Shown here: positions 24,710-36,600 of the stretch, one piece after another | Position numbering within the stretch: position 1 is the first letter of the stretch | Layout: each line of letters begins with the position of its first letter | IMG/VR virus record: IMGVR_UViG_3300046820_001062 | Span: 1-64,000 of that record | Reading direction: 5' to 3' (one strand) | Length of the DNA: 64,000 nucleotides | Origin: a virus | Notes under the pieces: model-generated | Seen by the model: the letters and a program-made list of their open reading frames with translations, nothing else | The model's database searches: none | Told to the model about the DNA's origin: nothing | Program-made: the position numbers and the translations under genes

Positions 24710-27700
24710 TTGTTTTGCTTTCATCTGATCTATCCTGTAGTTAGGATTAACTAGATCTCTAAAATTCTTAATACCTGTCAAATCCATCAGGTCTTTGCCA
24801 ATTTTAGCATCACCTTTTTGATATGCACCATATTTACGTCCATAGAATGCTTCTTTCCAAATGTCTTGATAAAACTGACTGTCATTATCAGGATCAGGTT
24901 CTTCTCCACCATTCATTGTCATAGCCATTCCATAGCTAATTGCATGAGAACCAAACTTTTTAAGGGCATTTAATTCTCTTGTATAGGAAGATACTGTGGT
25001 AAAGTTTCTAATGTATTCCTCAGAACCTCCACCAACTGGGAACATTGATACTGTTTCCCCTTTAACACCCCACAATACTCTAATAGCATTACCTTCAAGG
25101 AAACTTAATTCCTCATCATCATCATCTTTCTTTCTAACATAGTTTCTAGCCATCATTGATAGAATAGTTAGTATTAACATAGCAATAGCATCTCTTCTTG
25201 CTTGGTTTACCTTTCTTGTCAGAAAACTACCCATCTGATTCTTGTTGCTTTTTGACATTCTCTTGCTTCCTAGCAACAAATGTTTACCAACTTCTTGAGG
25301 GCCATATGCTTTCCAAGCTGTTGCCACTGCACTCCAGTAACCCATAGCTGCTTCAGAACCTTCCCAGTTTGGACGTAAGTATCCAAATCTGTTAAGTAAC
25401 TGAGGCACAAGATACTTTCTGAAGAAGAACACCATTTTACCAACCATGTTTTCTTCAAACTTAGTTTGGTCAGCTTTTGCATAGTTACCTTGAGCACGTC
25501 TCATTTCAGAGTAAATAATGTTTCTTACTCTGTTCTCATCATCTTGTGTGTACTCAACATCATTTCTTCTAATCATGCGTCCTTCTGAATCTTTCATGTA
25601 GATTTCATGAACAGGTACAGTTACGTCCTCACCATTAGCATCCTTCTTATAAACAGGTTTACCTTGACTATCATAACTATCGATAACTTTAAATCTGTGG
25701 TGATTCATTACAGCATACATTACAGTAACTGCAATTTCAGTATCACCTTTGTCTTGTAGCATATAGCCTAACTCTTGGACATTCAATGCTTTACCTTTAA
25801 GTCTGCGTCCTTTTGTTCCAGTAATTTCAGATACATACTTTAAGAAATCCTTTTGTGCAGGGTTAAAGAAACGATACAACATTGTAGAATCACTAACATC
25901 ACTTACCTTGCCCCAATCAGCAAAGTAGTTGTGCAAGAATCCATTGTATCCATATACTTTAGATTTAGCCCACATATAGTCAGCCTGTGTATACTTATCA
26001 CTTGCCAATCCACCTGCTGCAATAAATGCTTGTACGTTTCCTGAAATATAGTTCTTTGCCTGGTTGGCAACGTCAAAACCAATTCTAATAAAACTTGTGT
26101 ATGCAAATACTGCGTTCATTCTTTTGGTTAGCTTTCTATTCAAGTCGCTACCACTTTCTGTTTGACCATATAAAAACTTTCTACGTTCAAACTGAAGAAT
26201 GCTAATTACGTTTTTAAGTTCTGACAAACGTTTTGACATATCTATTTTTACGTCTTTGCCTGTTGCTTCATCCTTGATAAACATTGGTTTATCTTGCTGA
26301 ATGTTTTTCTGCAACTGCTCCGCCATAAATTCTAAATGTTCAATGTACATATCTGCTTGAGGAGCAACGTTTTGCATTGCAATATTATAATGAGCCTCTG
26401 TTGAATATTTTATAATTGAACCAATTGCATCTCTTGACTGTAAGTTTTCAGGTAATTGATCTGTAAATCTGTGTCTAATTTTAGAACCTAGATCACCAAA
26501 TACATTCTCAACAGCATCTTGTGAACCATATACCTTAACACTTTTGTCAATAAATTTCTGCCACTCAGCTTCAATAGAGTTTACCATTCCCTTACTAGAA
26601 ATATTTTCCACTGTTGAAGCAGCAAAACCTGGAACCTGATATCCAATCTTACGTCCTTCTGTCTTCATTTGTAAGTCAAAGAACATTTTCATGGTATCAT
26701 TATAGAAGCTGAATAACTCTTGATCTTTCATTAACTCCTTATATTTAGGATTAATATTAGGTGAGTTCTCATATCCAGGTGTTACAATGTAATGACCATC
26801 TTTGTTTTTACTAATAGCCTTTGGCATTGGTACACCATCTGGTGACTTCAAGAAATTAGGATTTTTTGAAGACTCTTTTAAACGTTTGATTTTGTATTTA
26901 GGATGAGGTACAGTTTCCATATACTTATCCTTTACAGTAGCAGCTGGTAACTTCTCAAAGTTATAGTTCTTTGGTACTCTATTATTTCTAATATCATACC
27001 CACTAAGAATGCTTTGATATTTATTATCATGGTGCATGTTATACCATTTTTCAAATTCTGCCTCTTGTAATCCAAATTGAGTTTCCTCAAAGATTAATTC
27101 TTCTTCCGCATCCTCAATAGCTTTTTTGTCACCAGATGTTCTAGCAACAGCAAGTTTATTTTCAGCTTCAATGATAGATCTTTGATGTGCATATAATGAT
27201 TTTACTTTTGATTCAAAAGCATCATTGTATGATTCACTCAATTGTAGTGATGATATTCTTTTGATTGCATCAGTTATTTCTCTTGATGCCTTCTTTTCTT
27301 CAGCAGTAAGTTTACCACCAGATTTAGAATTTTGCTCAATAATACTTTCAATTTCTGCATCTATTTCACTTAGTGTATCAATTTCAGATTGACTTAAATA
27401 TTGTGGTTTAATTCTTCCACCAATCTTATATGGTGAAAGTATGTCTCTACGCTTCTGCATCAAATCTGCAATCTCAGGATCAGATCCAAATATTGCAGCT
27501 CTTGCTTCATACAGAGCACTTAGTTCTTCATACCACTCAGAAGTAGGTTTAGTGACAGTGTTATCCTTTTTCCATTTTTCCCAAAGTTCAGGATGCTCTG
27601 ACTCATATCTAGACTTAGCATTAAACTGCATTCTTTCAAAGAAAGCTTGGTTAGTATCAAATTCAAATAGTGAGTTAAACTCATCTATCATATCTGCATA

Positions 27701-30604
27701 CTTTGGATTAAGTTCTTTTGCTTCAGCTCTTAACTTTTTAATTTCAATTTCCAGTTCTTGTAAGCGTTCAAAGTCATGATCCTCAAGTAATACTTCATTA
27801 CCTTTACCTACTTGGAAAGTAATGGTTTCAACTTCAAGATACTTTTCTTGCAACTTATCTTTGATATCATGAGGCATTCCAAGTTGTAGTTCATAGAACT
27901 TTTCATTAAATGGTAAGTGTGCATTATCCAACATCCATTTAATGTAATTAGTATTCTCTGCTTCTCTTTCAGATTGTTTTGCTAAAAGAGCATCTTTATA
28001 TTGTTGAGCATCTGCAGATTTAATGTTTTCATTAAACTTAATCTTAGCTTCATAAATCTCTTTATTCAACTGTCTGATTCTTGCACTAAATGCTCTGTAG
28101 GTATTCTCATATTCTTCACCAAAAGGTTTTGTCATATAAAGAATATTCTTTTCTACAGGGTTGCCATCTTTATCAATGCTAGTTGTTTTTCTCCATTCAG
28201 ACACTCTTTCATTTAGTTGTTCAACAGACATTCTTTTTAAAAGTGAATCTCTTTTCTGATCAAACTTCAATACTGCAAGGTTATTTTGAATTTCCATTCT
28301 AGCTAATCCTTCAGCATTTTTAAGCATCATTGTAAATGCAGCAATCTCAACACTACTATTTGAAGCAGACGCAATAGCTTTATCTAACATTAAGTTTTGT
28401 AACCAGCTATTACTATTAAAAGCTGTATTAGAACCCAAGTAAAGATTTGAGGTTGAAGTGGTTACGCCAGAAATATATCTTTCCAATGCAGCATCATCAA
28501 AGTCCAATCCACCATCAATGATAGCTTCTACTGTAAGTATTTGTCTTTCAAGTTTTTCAATCTCCAACATTAAACCTGGAGTATTGTCATTACCATCTTT
28601 TTCTAATTTCTCAGCAAGTTTTTGTTTATATTCCTTGCTCATAAATGAAAGCATAGATGACTTGACTGATTGAAAAATGCCATTAGCTTTACCAGCTTTT
28701 AGATTTTCAAGTTGCTTTTTCAATGTAATTAACTTTGCTTGCAATGCTTCTTTTACATCTGCATTTACTTCAGCAAACACTTTACTTCCAGGAGTCTTTA
28801 GAACTTGGATTGAATTGTGCATTGCTACTTTTGCAAAGTTTGACTGGATTCTAGCTAATGATGATTCCATCTCAGAAAGACGTTTCATCACTTCACTATC
28901 TACTGTTATATTGTTTTCAGGATTACTTCTAGCATCATCTACAATTTCTTTAATAATGTCTACTACAACATCCAAAGACTTAGATTTTTTATATGCTTCT
29001 AGAATCTGTACGCCTTCTTTTGACGTATAAGATTCCTTGTTAATTTTAAAGTTTGCAATTGCTTCATCAGATAATCTTGATAGAGTTTCCAAATCAATAC
29101 CCACAGACTCAATGGCCAAAGCTAAGTTCACTGAAAATTTTACATCCTCTGCTGATTGTGGTCTAGACAGAATAGCATTAAAGTCATTTAATGTTTTACG
29201 TCTTGTAGCAAGTATCTCTCTTAACGCTGGATTACTCTGATTAACATCAAGCTCTTTAATTTGCTTATTAATTTGATCTAACTCAGCATCTGCAATTTGT
29301 TTTAGTCTACTTCTTAGAGTTTCATCATTTTTAGATGTTGGTTCAAACTCTAATAGTTTTGCTTCCTTTTTAGCTTTTTCTTCTTCTTCAGTATCTGATG
29401 TAGGTATTTCTTTATCAACCACATCTCTCAAACTTTTAATCAGATCAGCTCCTCTAGTTGGATCAGCTACCCAATGCCCATTGTTATTTGGAATGTCTGC
29501 TGAACCTGCATAGTTGTAATAATTATCTTCATCAAATACATGTACTGTAGCTCCAACAAATTTTTTGTTATCATCTGTCTGATACATAAGAGCAACAATA
29601 GACTGAGCATTTACTTCTAGTCCACTTTGCTGTAAAATGTTCTCATATACTTTTAGCTGTAATGTCCATGTATCATATGCAGTTCTACCCTGACCTCTAA
29701 AAGCAGGTGAAGTTCCTTCTTTGTTAGACACAGGAAAAGATTTTTCTGCAAGATCTACAAATGCTAAGTCTTCATTTATAACTGGTTGACCAATTGGATC
29801 ATACTCAACAAGACGCTTTACTTTTTTAGTTTTAAAGTCAAATACACTTACACGTCCTTGAGTATCTACAAGCATCAAATCCAAACGTCCAATAACAGTA
29901 GTTCCAGTTCTGGTAGTACCTGTTACAGTAATCTCTGGAAGAATCATGTAACCTCTGTCATTATGTATTGATACGTGCATTGCTAAACGCTTTGCCATAT
30001 CAAACATTGTTGATTCATCCAAGTTTTCAATAAAGAAAGGATTCTTCTTTGTATAATTATTGTAGGCTTCTTTAAAGAAGTCTTCATCCACAATTTCAAA
30101 TATAGACTTTCCTGTATCCAAAGACTTGAGTTGACCTAACTCAAGAACCTCATGCATAAATGTTCCAAATAATTTAAATGCTTCATACTCTTTAGGATCT
30201 ACATTAAAGTCAGAAGACCCAATAAAGTTAGATACACTTACTGTTTTTACAGTTGGTTGTCCATTTTTTGCTAACTGAATATTTCTTCTTAAGAATTCTT
30301 GATAGTTATCATTCATTGAGATAAGCTGATCAATAGTATCTTTCTGTTTAGGATTAGCTTGGAACTTAAGTTTTTCTAAAGAAGTTCTTTGTTGGATCGC
30401 ACGTTGTAGTTTAAACTCATCAGAAGATCTAGATACTTGTTCATCCTTTTCTTCAACTTTAAGTTTGCTTAATAGTGCTTCAGCCTCTTCAACAGAAGGA
30501 GTATTGTTTCCATTTAAAGTATAAGCAGTCATAGCCTGACCTTCACCTAGTTTTTCTACTAGTTCTTTCCACTCAGGACTATTTGGATTTGGACATGTGT
30601 TCAT
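24707..30604 (-). CDS. Giant virion protein with PD-(D/E)XK nuclease-like domain (1965 aa)
   Basis: About residues 140-340 show a PD-(D/E)XK nuclease pattern of the RecB/Cas4 kind: GTFMHEVLE (His and Glu), EITVTG, GRLDLMLVD (D242), DFKTKK (D256, K258), then a QLKVYE helix, so the active site looks intact. The rest is long and helical, with many coiled-coil stretches (about 380-1150). Near 1520, SFIRIGFDVANQAKNY...VQAFIAAGG resembles segments of large polyvalent phage proteins, and one transmembrane helix lies near residue 1800 (AIAMLILTILSMMARNYV). It starts one base after the RNA polymerase gene, so the two are co-translated and probably packaged together. It may act on DNA during entry; this is inferred. 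Confidence 0.75.
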   Translation of the reverse strand: MNTCPNPNSPEWKELVEKLGEGQAMTAYTLNGNNTPSVEEAEALLSKLKVEEKDEQVSRSSDEFKLQRAIQQRTSLEKLKFQANPKQKDTIDQLISMNDNYQEFLRRNIQLAKNGQPTVKTVSVSNFIGSSDFNVDPKEYEAFKLFGTFMHEVLELGQLKSLDTGKSIFEIVDEDFFKEAYNNYTKKNPFFIENLDESTMFDMAKRLAMHVSIHNDRGYMILPEITVTGTTRTGTTVIGRLDLMLVDTQGRVSVFDFKTKKVKRLVEYDPIGQPVINEDLAFVDLAEKSFPVSNKEGTSPAFRGQGRTAYDTWTLQLKVYENILQQSGLEVNAQSIVALMYQTDDNKKFVGATVHVFDEDNYYNYAGSADIPNNNGHWVADPTRGADLIKSLRDVVDKEIPTSDTEEEEKAKKEAKLLEFEPTSKNDETLRSRLKQIADAELDQINKQIKELDVNQSNPALREILATRRKTLNDFNAILSRPQSAEDVKFSVNLALAIESVGIDLETLSRLSDEAIANFKINKESYTSKEGVQILEAYKKSKSLDVVVDIIKEIVDDARSNPENNITVDSEVMKRLSEMESSLARIQSNFAKVAMHNSIQVLKTPGSKVFAEVNADVKEALQAKLITLKKQLENLKAGKANGIFQSVKSSMLSFMSKEYKQKLAEKLEKDGNDNTPGLMLEIEKLERQILTVEAIIDGGLDFDDAALERYISGVTTSTSNLYLGSNTAFNSNSWLQNLMLDKAIASASNSSVEIAAFTMMLKNAEGLARMEIQNNLAVLKFDQKRDSLLKRMSVEQLNERVSEWRKTTSIDKDGNPVEKNILYMTKPFGEEYENTYRAFSARIRQLNKEIYEAKIKFNENIKSADAQQYKDALLAKQSEREAENTNYIKWMLDNAHLPFNEKFYELQLGMPHDIKDKLQEKYLEVETITFQVGKGNEVLLEDHDFERLQELEIEIKKLRAEAKELNPKYADMIDEFNSLFEFDTNQAFFERMQFNAKSRYESEHPELWEKWKKDNTVTKPTSEWYEELSALYEARAAIFGSDPEIADLMQKRRDILSPYKIGGRIKPQYLSQSEIDTLSEIDAEIESIIEQNSKSGGKLTAEEKKASREITDAIKRISSLQLSESYNDAFESKVKSLYAHQRSIIEAENKLAVARTSGDKKAIEDAEEELIFEETQFGLQEAEFEKWYNMHHDNKYQSILSGYDIRNNRVPKNYNFEKLPAATVKDKYMETVPHPKYKIKRLKESSKNPNFLKSPDGVPMPKAISKNKDGHYIVTPGYENSPNINPKYKELMKDQELFSFYNDTMKMFFDLQMKTEGRKIGYQVPGFAASTVENISSKGMVNSIEAEWQKFIDKSVKVYGSQDAVENVFGDLGSKIRHRFTDQLPENLQSRDAIGSIIKYSTEAHYNIAMQNVAPQADMYIEHLEFMAEQLQKNIQQDKPMFIKDEATGKDVKIDMSKRLSELKNVISILQFERRKFLYGQTESGSDLNRKLTKRMNAVFAYTSFIRIGFDVANQAKNYISGNVQAFIAAGGLASDKYTQADYMWAKSKVYGYNGFLHNYFADWGKVSDVSDSTMLYRFFNPAQKDFLKYVSEITGTKGRRLKGKALNVQELGYMLQDKGDTEIAVTVMYAVMNHHRFKVIDSYDSQGKPVYKKDANGEDVTVPVHEIYMKDSEGRMIRRNDVEYTQDDENRVRNIIYSEMRRAQGNYAKADQTKFEENMVGKMVFFFRKYLVPQLLNRFGYLRPNWEGSEAAMGYWSAVATAWKAYGPQEVGKHLLLGSKRMSKSNKNQMGSFLTRKVNQARRDAIAMLILTILSMMARNYVRKKDDDDEELSFLEGNAIRVLWGVKGETVSMFPVGGGSEEYIRNFTTVSSYTRELNALKKFGSHAISYGMAMTMNGGEEPDPDNDSQFYQDIWKEAFYGRKYGAYQKGDAKIGKDLMDLTGIKNFRDLVNPNYRIDQMKAKQ

Positions 30605-30605
30605 A

Positions 30606-33600
30606 TTATAAGCACTTAATTTTATCTATAATTTGTTCATTTGACATTGTTGCTCTTAGGTTAGCAATCATACCTTGCGCTGCAGCTTTGAATACTTCTG
30701 GAGACATTCTCTTGCTACTTTCTGAATATAAAGAATTAACAACCTCATCAGTTAAATTTAAGTTCTCCATATCAATTTGCAACTGAGATTTAGTTGCAGG
30801 TTCCTGAGTTTGTTTTTCTGTAGATTCTGGTAGTGTTCCTACTGCTTCTTCAGACTTTTTAATCTCTGGTGCAATATACTCTAATTTTTCCTTACCTGAA
30901 ACATAATCCATATACTTCTTAGTATTCTCTTTTGTAAAACCAATTGGACTTAATGTTCCAGCTGTAAGTTGTGATGGAATTAATGCATATCTAGCAGACA
31001 TACCTTTGCTGATATATTCACCTCTACCAACAATAGAATTGATAACTGTTTTACCAAAACTGTTATTACTTATTTCATCATCTACACCCTGTAATAAATA
31101 CTTACTTCTATCTATAGAAATGATCAGTGGAAAATTGTACAATTCATTAATTGGATCATATTTAATACCCAATTTCTTACCAATTGCTTCAACAGTCTTT
31201 TTAGTTACTTGTACAATATCTTTTGGTACATCCATATTAAATTCCAATACTTCTACTGGTTTTTTATTTATAGTATCTACCAGTTTTACACTTGTCACAT
31301 CTCCTTCAGTAAATTGTCCAGTGATTCTTGAAATTACTTCTCTGGCAACAGCTCTTCGTTCTCTTTCTTTAGTACCTTCTTCAAACTGAAGTGATGTCAT
31401 TATATTTGACATGTTGTTTAATGATAGTCGTTCTGCAATTTTAATCTTGGTATTACCAACTTCTTTACTTGCAGCTTGAGCCATTTGAATAAACAACTCA
31501 TCAAATAAATCATAAACTTCTTTCTCAGTAATTTCTTTACCTAAAAACTCTTGAATAGCACTGATCAATTTGTAGCGATCACCTTTGGTTTCCTCAAGTT
31601 TAGAAATAAAGGTCTCAATGTAACCAGACAAATCTAATTGCATTTCAGGATTCATGTACTGTAAAAAAGATCCTGATTTATATTGCATACCAGTTTTTGC
31701 AAGTTCATGATAGAATAACTTCTTCATAAACATGTTTTCTGTTCTCAATAAGAAGTCTGCATCGTCAGATACTTCATCAGCAAGTTTACCTGAAATCTTA
31801 GACTTGTTAATCATCTTAAGACTTCTTTCATTCAAATAACCACCAGACTTTAAGAATACTTTGTTATCAGATACATCTGGTCTTAGTAACTGTAAGAATT
31901 TATTTTGAGGATACTTCTTTTGCATGTCCTCTAATTCTTTAGCTAACTCATTTGTAAACCAATATTCAGGAGTAAATGTATTAAGTAGATTCTGATCATC
32001 TTCCTTAATCAATGTATCCATTGTTGTACCAGTAATTCTACTTCCAGGCATTGACATTTGATACTTTCTCAAAGCCACAAAGCTTGTAATAATTTTTGCA
32101 ATGTTTGCTTGATCTGTAAATACAGTTTCAAATGACTTTTTAATTGGAGCAAAGAACTCTGTTCTTTCTAAGAATATTTTAGACGCTTGAGTATTTAAAT
32201 CTTCTATTGCCTCAAGTAATTGTGGCCATACTTGATTATTTTCAAAAATCTTATCACTTGACTCTTTTGTAAAAATACTTTCACCAGCTTCTAAGTTTCT
32301 TACATTAGTCAATAGCTTATCAAAATTAACAAAAGAAGGATTAAGCTTTTTAAATAAATCAATAATTGAACCTGCACGTTTGATATCAAATGTTTGTTGT
32401 GCTTGCTCTTTGTAAAGTTGTAACAAAATCATTTTTTGCTCAACTTCAGAAAGTTCTGTTCTGTTCAATACTTTTTCTGCAGCATTTTCCTCTGACTTAG
32501 ATTCTACAATAGCAGATACCTTATAACCAATATCAGTAGAAGATAATGTATTGTTAAGAATTGCTTTTGGATCTAGAGCTTTAGCATTAAAATCAATTAA
32601 GAGTTTATTCTTATTGATAATAATGTTATAAGGATTTGATCGTGGAGATATTAAACCTGCACTAATTAAGTTTGGAATAGCATCTTTATTTTCAGCAGCT
32701 AATAACTTTATCTGTTCTGCTACTTCATTATTTAAGAATTTGTATGCAGTAGCCATTGACTCACTGATAGCATATTTTGTAGACTGAACACTTTGCACTG
32801 CTTTTTTAATTTCAGGTATAAAGTTAAATCCAATAGCGAACTCAGGTGACATACCTACACCTATCATGGCAAGTGTAACACCAGCGTTTACTTCATTCAT
32901 TTGTAATGCTGCAGGAATAGGTTTCTTAGCACCATCCGCAAACATACCAAGAATGTTACCAATCAATGCTATAACACGTTGATCTTCAATGTTTAATGTA
33001 CCAAACTTATTAAAGTTTACTTGTTCTAAATTTGCATTTTTAAATGCCCAAACAACATTCTCAGGTTTTAATTCCAATCCATATTGAGATGCAAGAGCTA
33101 AGAACTTATTAATGTTTGCTGTAATACCAATACCATCTTTGTTCATAGCATTTCCTACTTTAGTAGAAACCACACCATCAGTTGTATACATATTGTACTT
33201 GGTAGAAAAATCTTTAATGTCAATACCAAATGCTTCTAAAATATCCTCAAAACGTTGAGTAGAAGATCTTTCATGAATGTACAAGAATTTATGTACAGCT
33301 TCGTTAGATACAATGTTTAACTTAGCTTGTAAGTTTTTGTTTTGGAATACAGGACGTACTGATAAAGCATAATTAGGATTTGCTTCAAATGCTTGAGCAC
33401 TTGTTGGTAATCCTAGTTTACTAAATGCTTGCAAAGTTGCAGCAACCTTAAGTCCTGCAAATGTAAAGCGTTTTGCTCTACTTACTTCTCTACCATATTT
33501 ATTTCTTTGATCACGTTTCTGTCCTAGTTCTTCATTATATTCACCTACCTCTTTACCTAAATCAATTCTATCTTGCAATGCTCTTCTGTCTGAAGGATTA

Positions 33601-36600
33601 ACTTCATTTCTTCTAATAGCATCAACAAATTCTTCTTTAGCTTCATCTCTTATCTCCATTAATTCCTCAATATCAATAACAAGATTGTCATAAGATTCTT
33701 TAAGTTCTGCAAAATTCATTGCACCATTGTAGTCAGACTCATCAAATCCTGAATGGTATAGAATACTTAAAGCTTCTTCAGTTATGTTGTAAGAATTATT
33801 TTCAAGCAATGCTTTTGTTTCTTTTTTAATTAAAGCTTTTAAGTCTGCATCCTTACTCATATACTGAACAAACTCAGCATACTTATTTAAGTTTGTGTTC
33901 TTTCCATCTTGATACTCACCATATAACTTAGGATTACCTGATAAGTCAAAGTAATGTGCAAATGTTTGACCATACAAAGCATCAACGTCAAAGTCAGAAC
34001 CTGCAAGTAAGTGTACAAAATGTGGTACAATTACACCATTAAGATTAGAACTATCAATAAAATCAACAACTTTGATTGCAATCATAGAACGCTTGTCCTC
34101 TGTAGGAATACGTACACCAAACATCTTAGTTAAGTTCTGCATGTAGAATCTCTCATGTGCAGCACTTTTAAACAAAGGTTTAGGCATAATTGCTTCTACA
34201 TAGTAAGTCTTAACTCCATTTACTTCTTCAACTGTTACACCAAGAGGTCTTGATTTTACATTAGGATAAGCTGAAGGATTCTTACGATATTGTTCTGTAG
34301 TAATAACATTTCCATTTTCATCTTCAAGTACATTATAACCAAAAGAAGAGATATGTATATTTTTGAAACCAGAACCTTTTTCATCTGTAACATGTTTTGA
34401 ATATTGTGAAAAGAAATAATACTCAAGCATGTTACGCACGCCAGGAAGATTTGCACTATGAACTGGCTTACCAGAAGCATCTACATCAAATAATTTTAAT
34501 GTTGCTGTAGGTGCACCTTGTTCTTCTAAACTTGTACGTATTAATGTAAATATTTTACCAACCTCAAAGTCACCATCTTTTCTCAAGATAGTTTTTAAGT
34601 TAGCTAAGTTAGATACACCAATTTCTTTTAATGTACTTTGATATTCTTCAAGAACACTTGCAATATTATCAATTGCTTTTTGCTCTGAAGCTGTAATACT
34701 TAAACCGCTTGCTTTAGCAATTTCTGCAAGATTAATTAAATCAGCAGCAATAAGGGCCTTGCTTTGTACAGAAAACTTAGCTTTATCCTTAACACCAGAA
34801 GTCTCTACTTGTAAAAACTTAAATTTATTATCTACTTGTAAAGAAGACATTGCAAGATTGATATAACTATCTGTGCCTGCAATTCTTTCTGCCTCTATCG
34901 CATAGTCAACAGGAAGCATTGTAGCATTTTTAGATGCAGTAGTATCCATAAGTTGATCAACTTGATGATACTCCATAGCATTTAAAATGTTATGTAATGT
35001 TTGACGATGAGGTAATGCTTTAAAGTATGTATGAATTTCTTCTACGTTCTTTGTAATTGCATTGTCAATATCTGTAAGTGCACCTAATTCACCAGCAAGA
35101 ACTAAATCTTGACGTTGTCCACGTAAAGAATAAATATCCATGTACAAACCATGAAGTGCATTATGAGCATCTTCTAAAGTTTGCCCAGCTTTTGGTGTAA
35201 GAATGCTTACATCATTTCTGTCAATATAGTTTTCAGATTGTTTATGATAACTATTTCTTGCTGCTGTAACAGTTTTCTTAGGGTTGTTTACAACCTTACC
35301 TGCTTCCATTACGCGTATTTCTGTTTCAGAAAGCTCACGGTAATGCTTAGCAATGAGAGAATGCAATATCTCAGGACTCAATCTACCCATAGATTCATGC
35401 ATATCAATTTGATGCATCAGCGATGAGATACTTTGTCCATCAAATATATCATACATTGATGTACCATAATCCTTAAGAATTTCTTCTCTTACAGATTCTG
35501 ACTCAATGCTTTCATCATTTATAACCTCCTGCTCAGAATAGTAGGGACCATATTGAGGATAGCTTTCATTTATGTAACCCTGTATGGTATTTAAGAACGC
35601 AACTTTGTGGTAACCTTCTTTCATTGTACTACCACCAGCTAATAACTTCTTATTACGCTTAAAGTAGTCAGTTGCATCCTTAACATTCATTGCAATATCA
35701 CCATCAATTATTTCATTGAAATGTAAAGCATTCATCCAGTTGTTAAAGAAAGCATCAGCAACTAATCCTCTCAAATCTGTTGCTGCTTCTAGTTTACCAC
35801 CAGCCTCATTATAATTCTCCTTTGTTTTCTGATAAAGGCCATCAATTGAAACTGCAGGCGCACTGTCAACTCTCAATACAGAAGGTATAAGAGTTGATGT
35901 ATAATAAGTAATAGGTTCTACTTCTGGACCACCAACACCTCTTGTGATTAATTCACCTTTGGCATTTCTTTGTTTTTGAGTAGTTTTTTGTAATATACCT
36001 AAATCAATAAGTTTGGTAGCATGCTTGTTTAATTGTTCTTTAGCATAATTTTCTAAAGTATCCAGTAATGCATCTTTTATTTCTTGATCAAGATCTTCAA
36101 ATGCAATACCCGCTTTTGCAAAATCTGCCAAACCAGTTTTAGTTTCATTAGATTCTAATTCTGGATTAGCACTGAAAAAATCTGCTATCTTATTAAACTT
36201 ATATGCTCTTAAAGATGAATCATCTGTAATAGCTTTAGATTTATCTTGACTATCTAACTTACCATTGTATTTATCAATTATTTTATTAGACTCTTTGTTG
36301 TCAAAGTTTTCTTTGTTCTCAGCACTTCTAGCCCACTCTTTAGCAATACGGTTGTATTCTTGTTTAACAACAGCTTCAAGAGTATCAACAATTTTAAGAC
36401 GTTTGTCAGCATTTAAAACTAATCCTTTAGAATTAGCAAATTGATTATATAATGCTGTTACCAAGAAGTTTGTTTGAGATGCTTCTAACTGAGAAAATGA
36501 ACGTACATAGGTTTGAATTTTTGTAGCTACATCTTTTACTTTTCCATTTTCATCTAACTCTTGTCTAAAACTAGACTCAGTTGTTCTCTGTAAGAACGTA

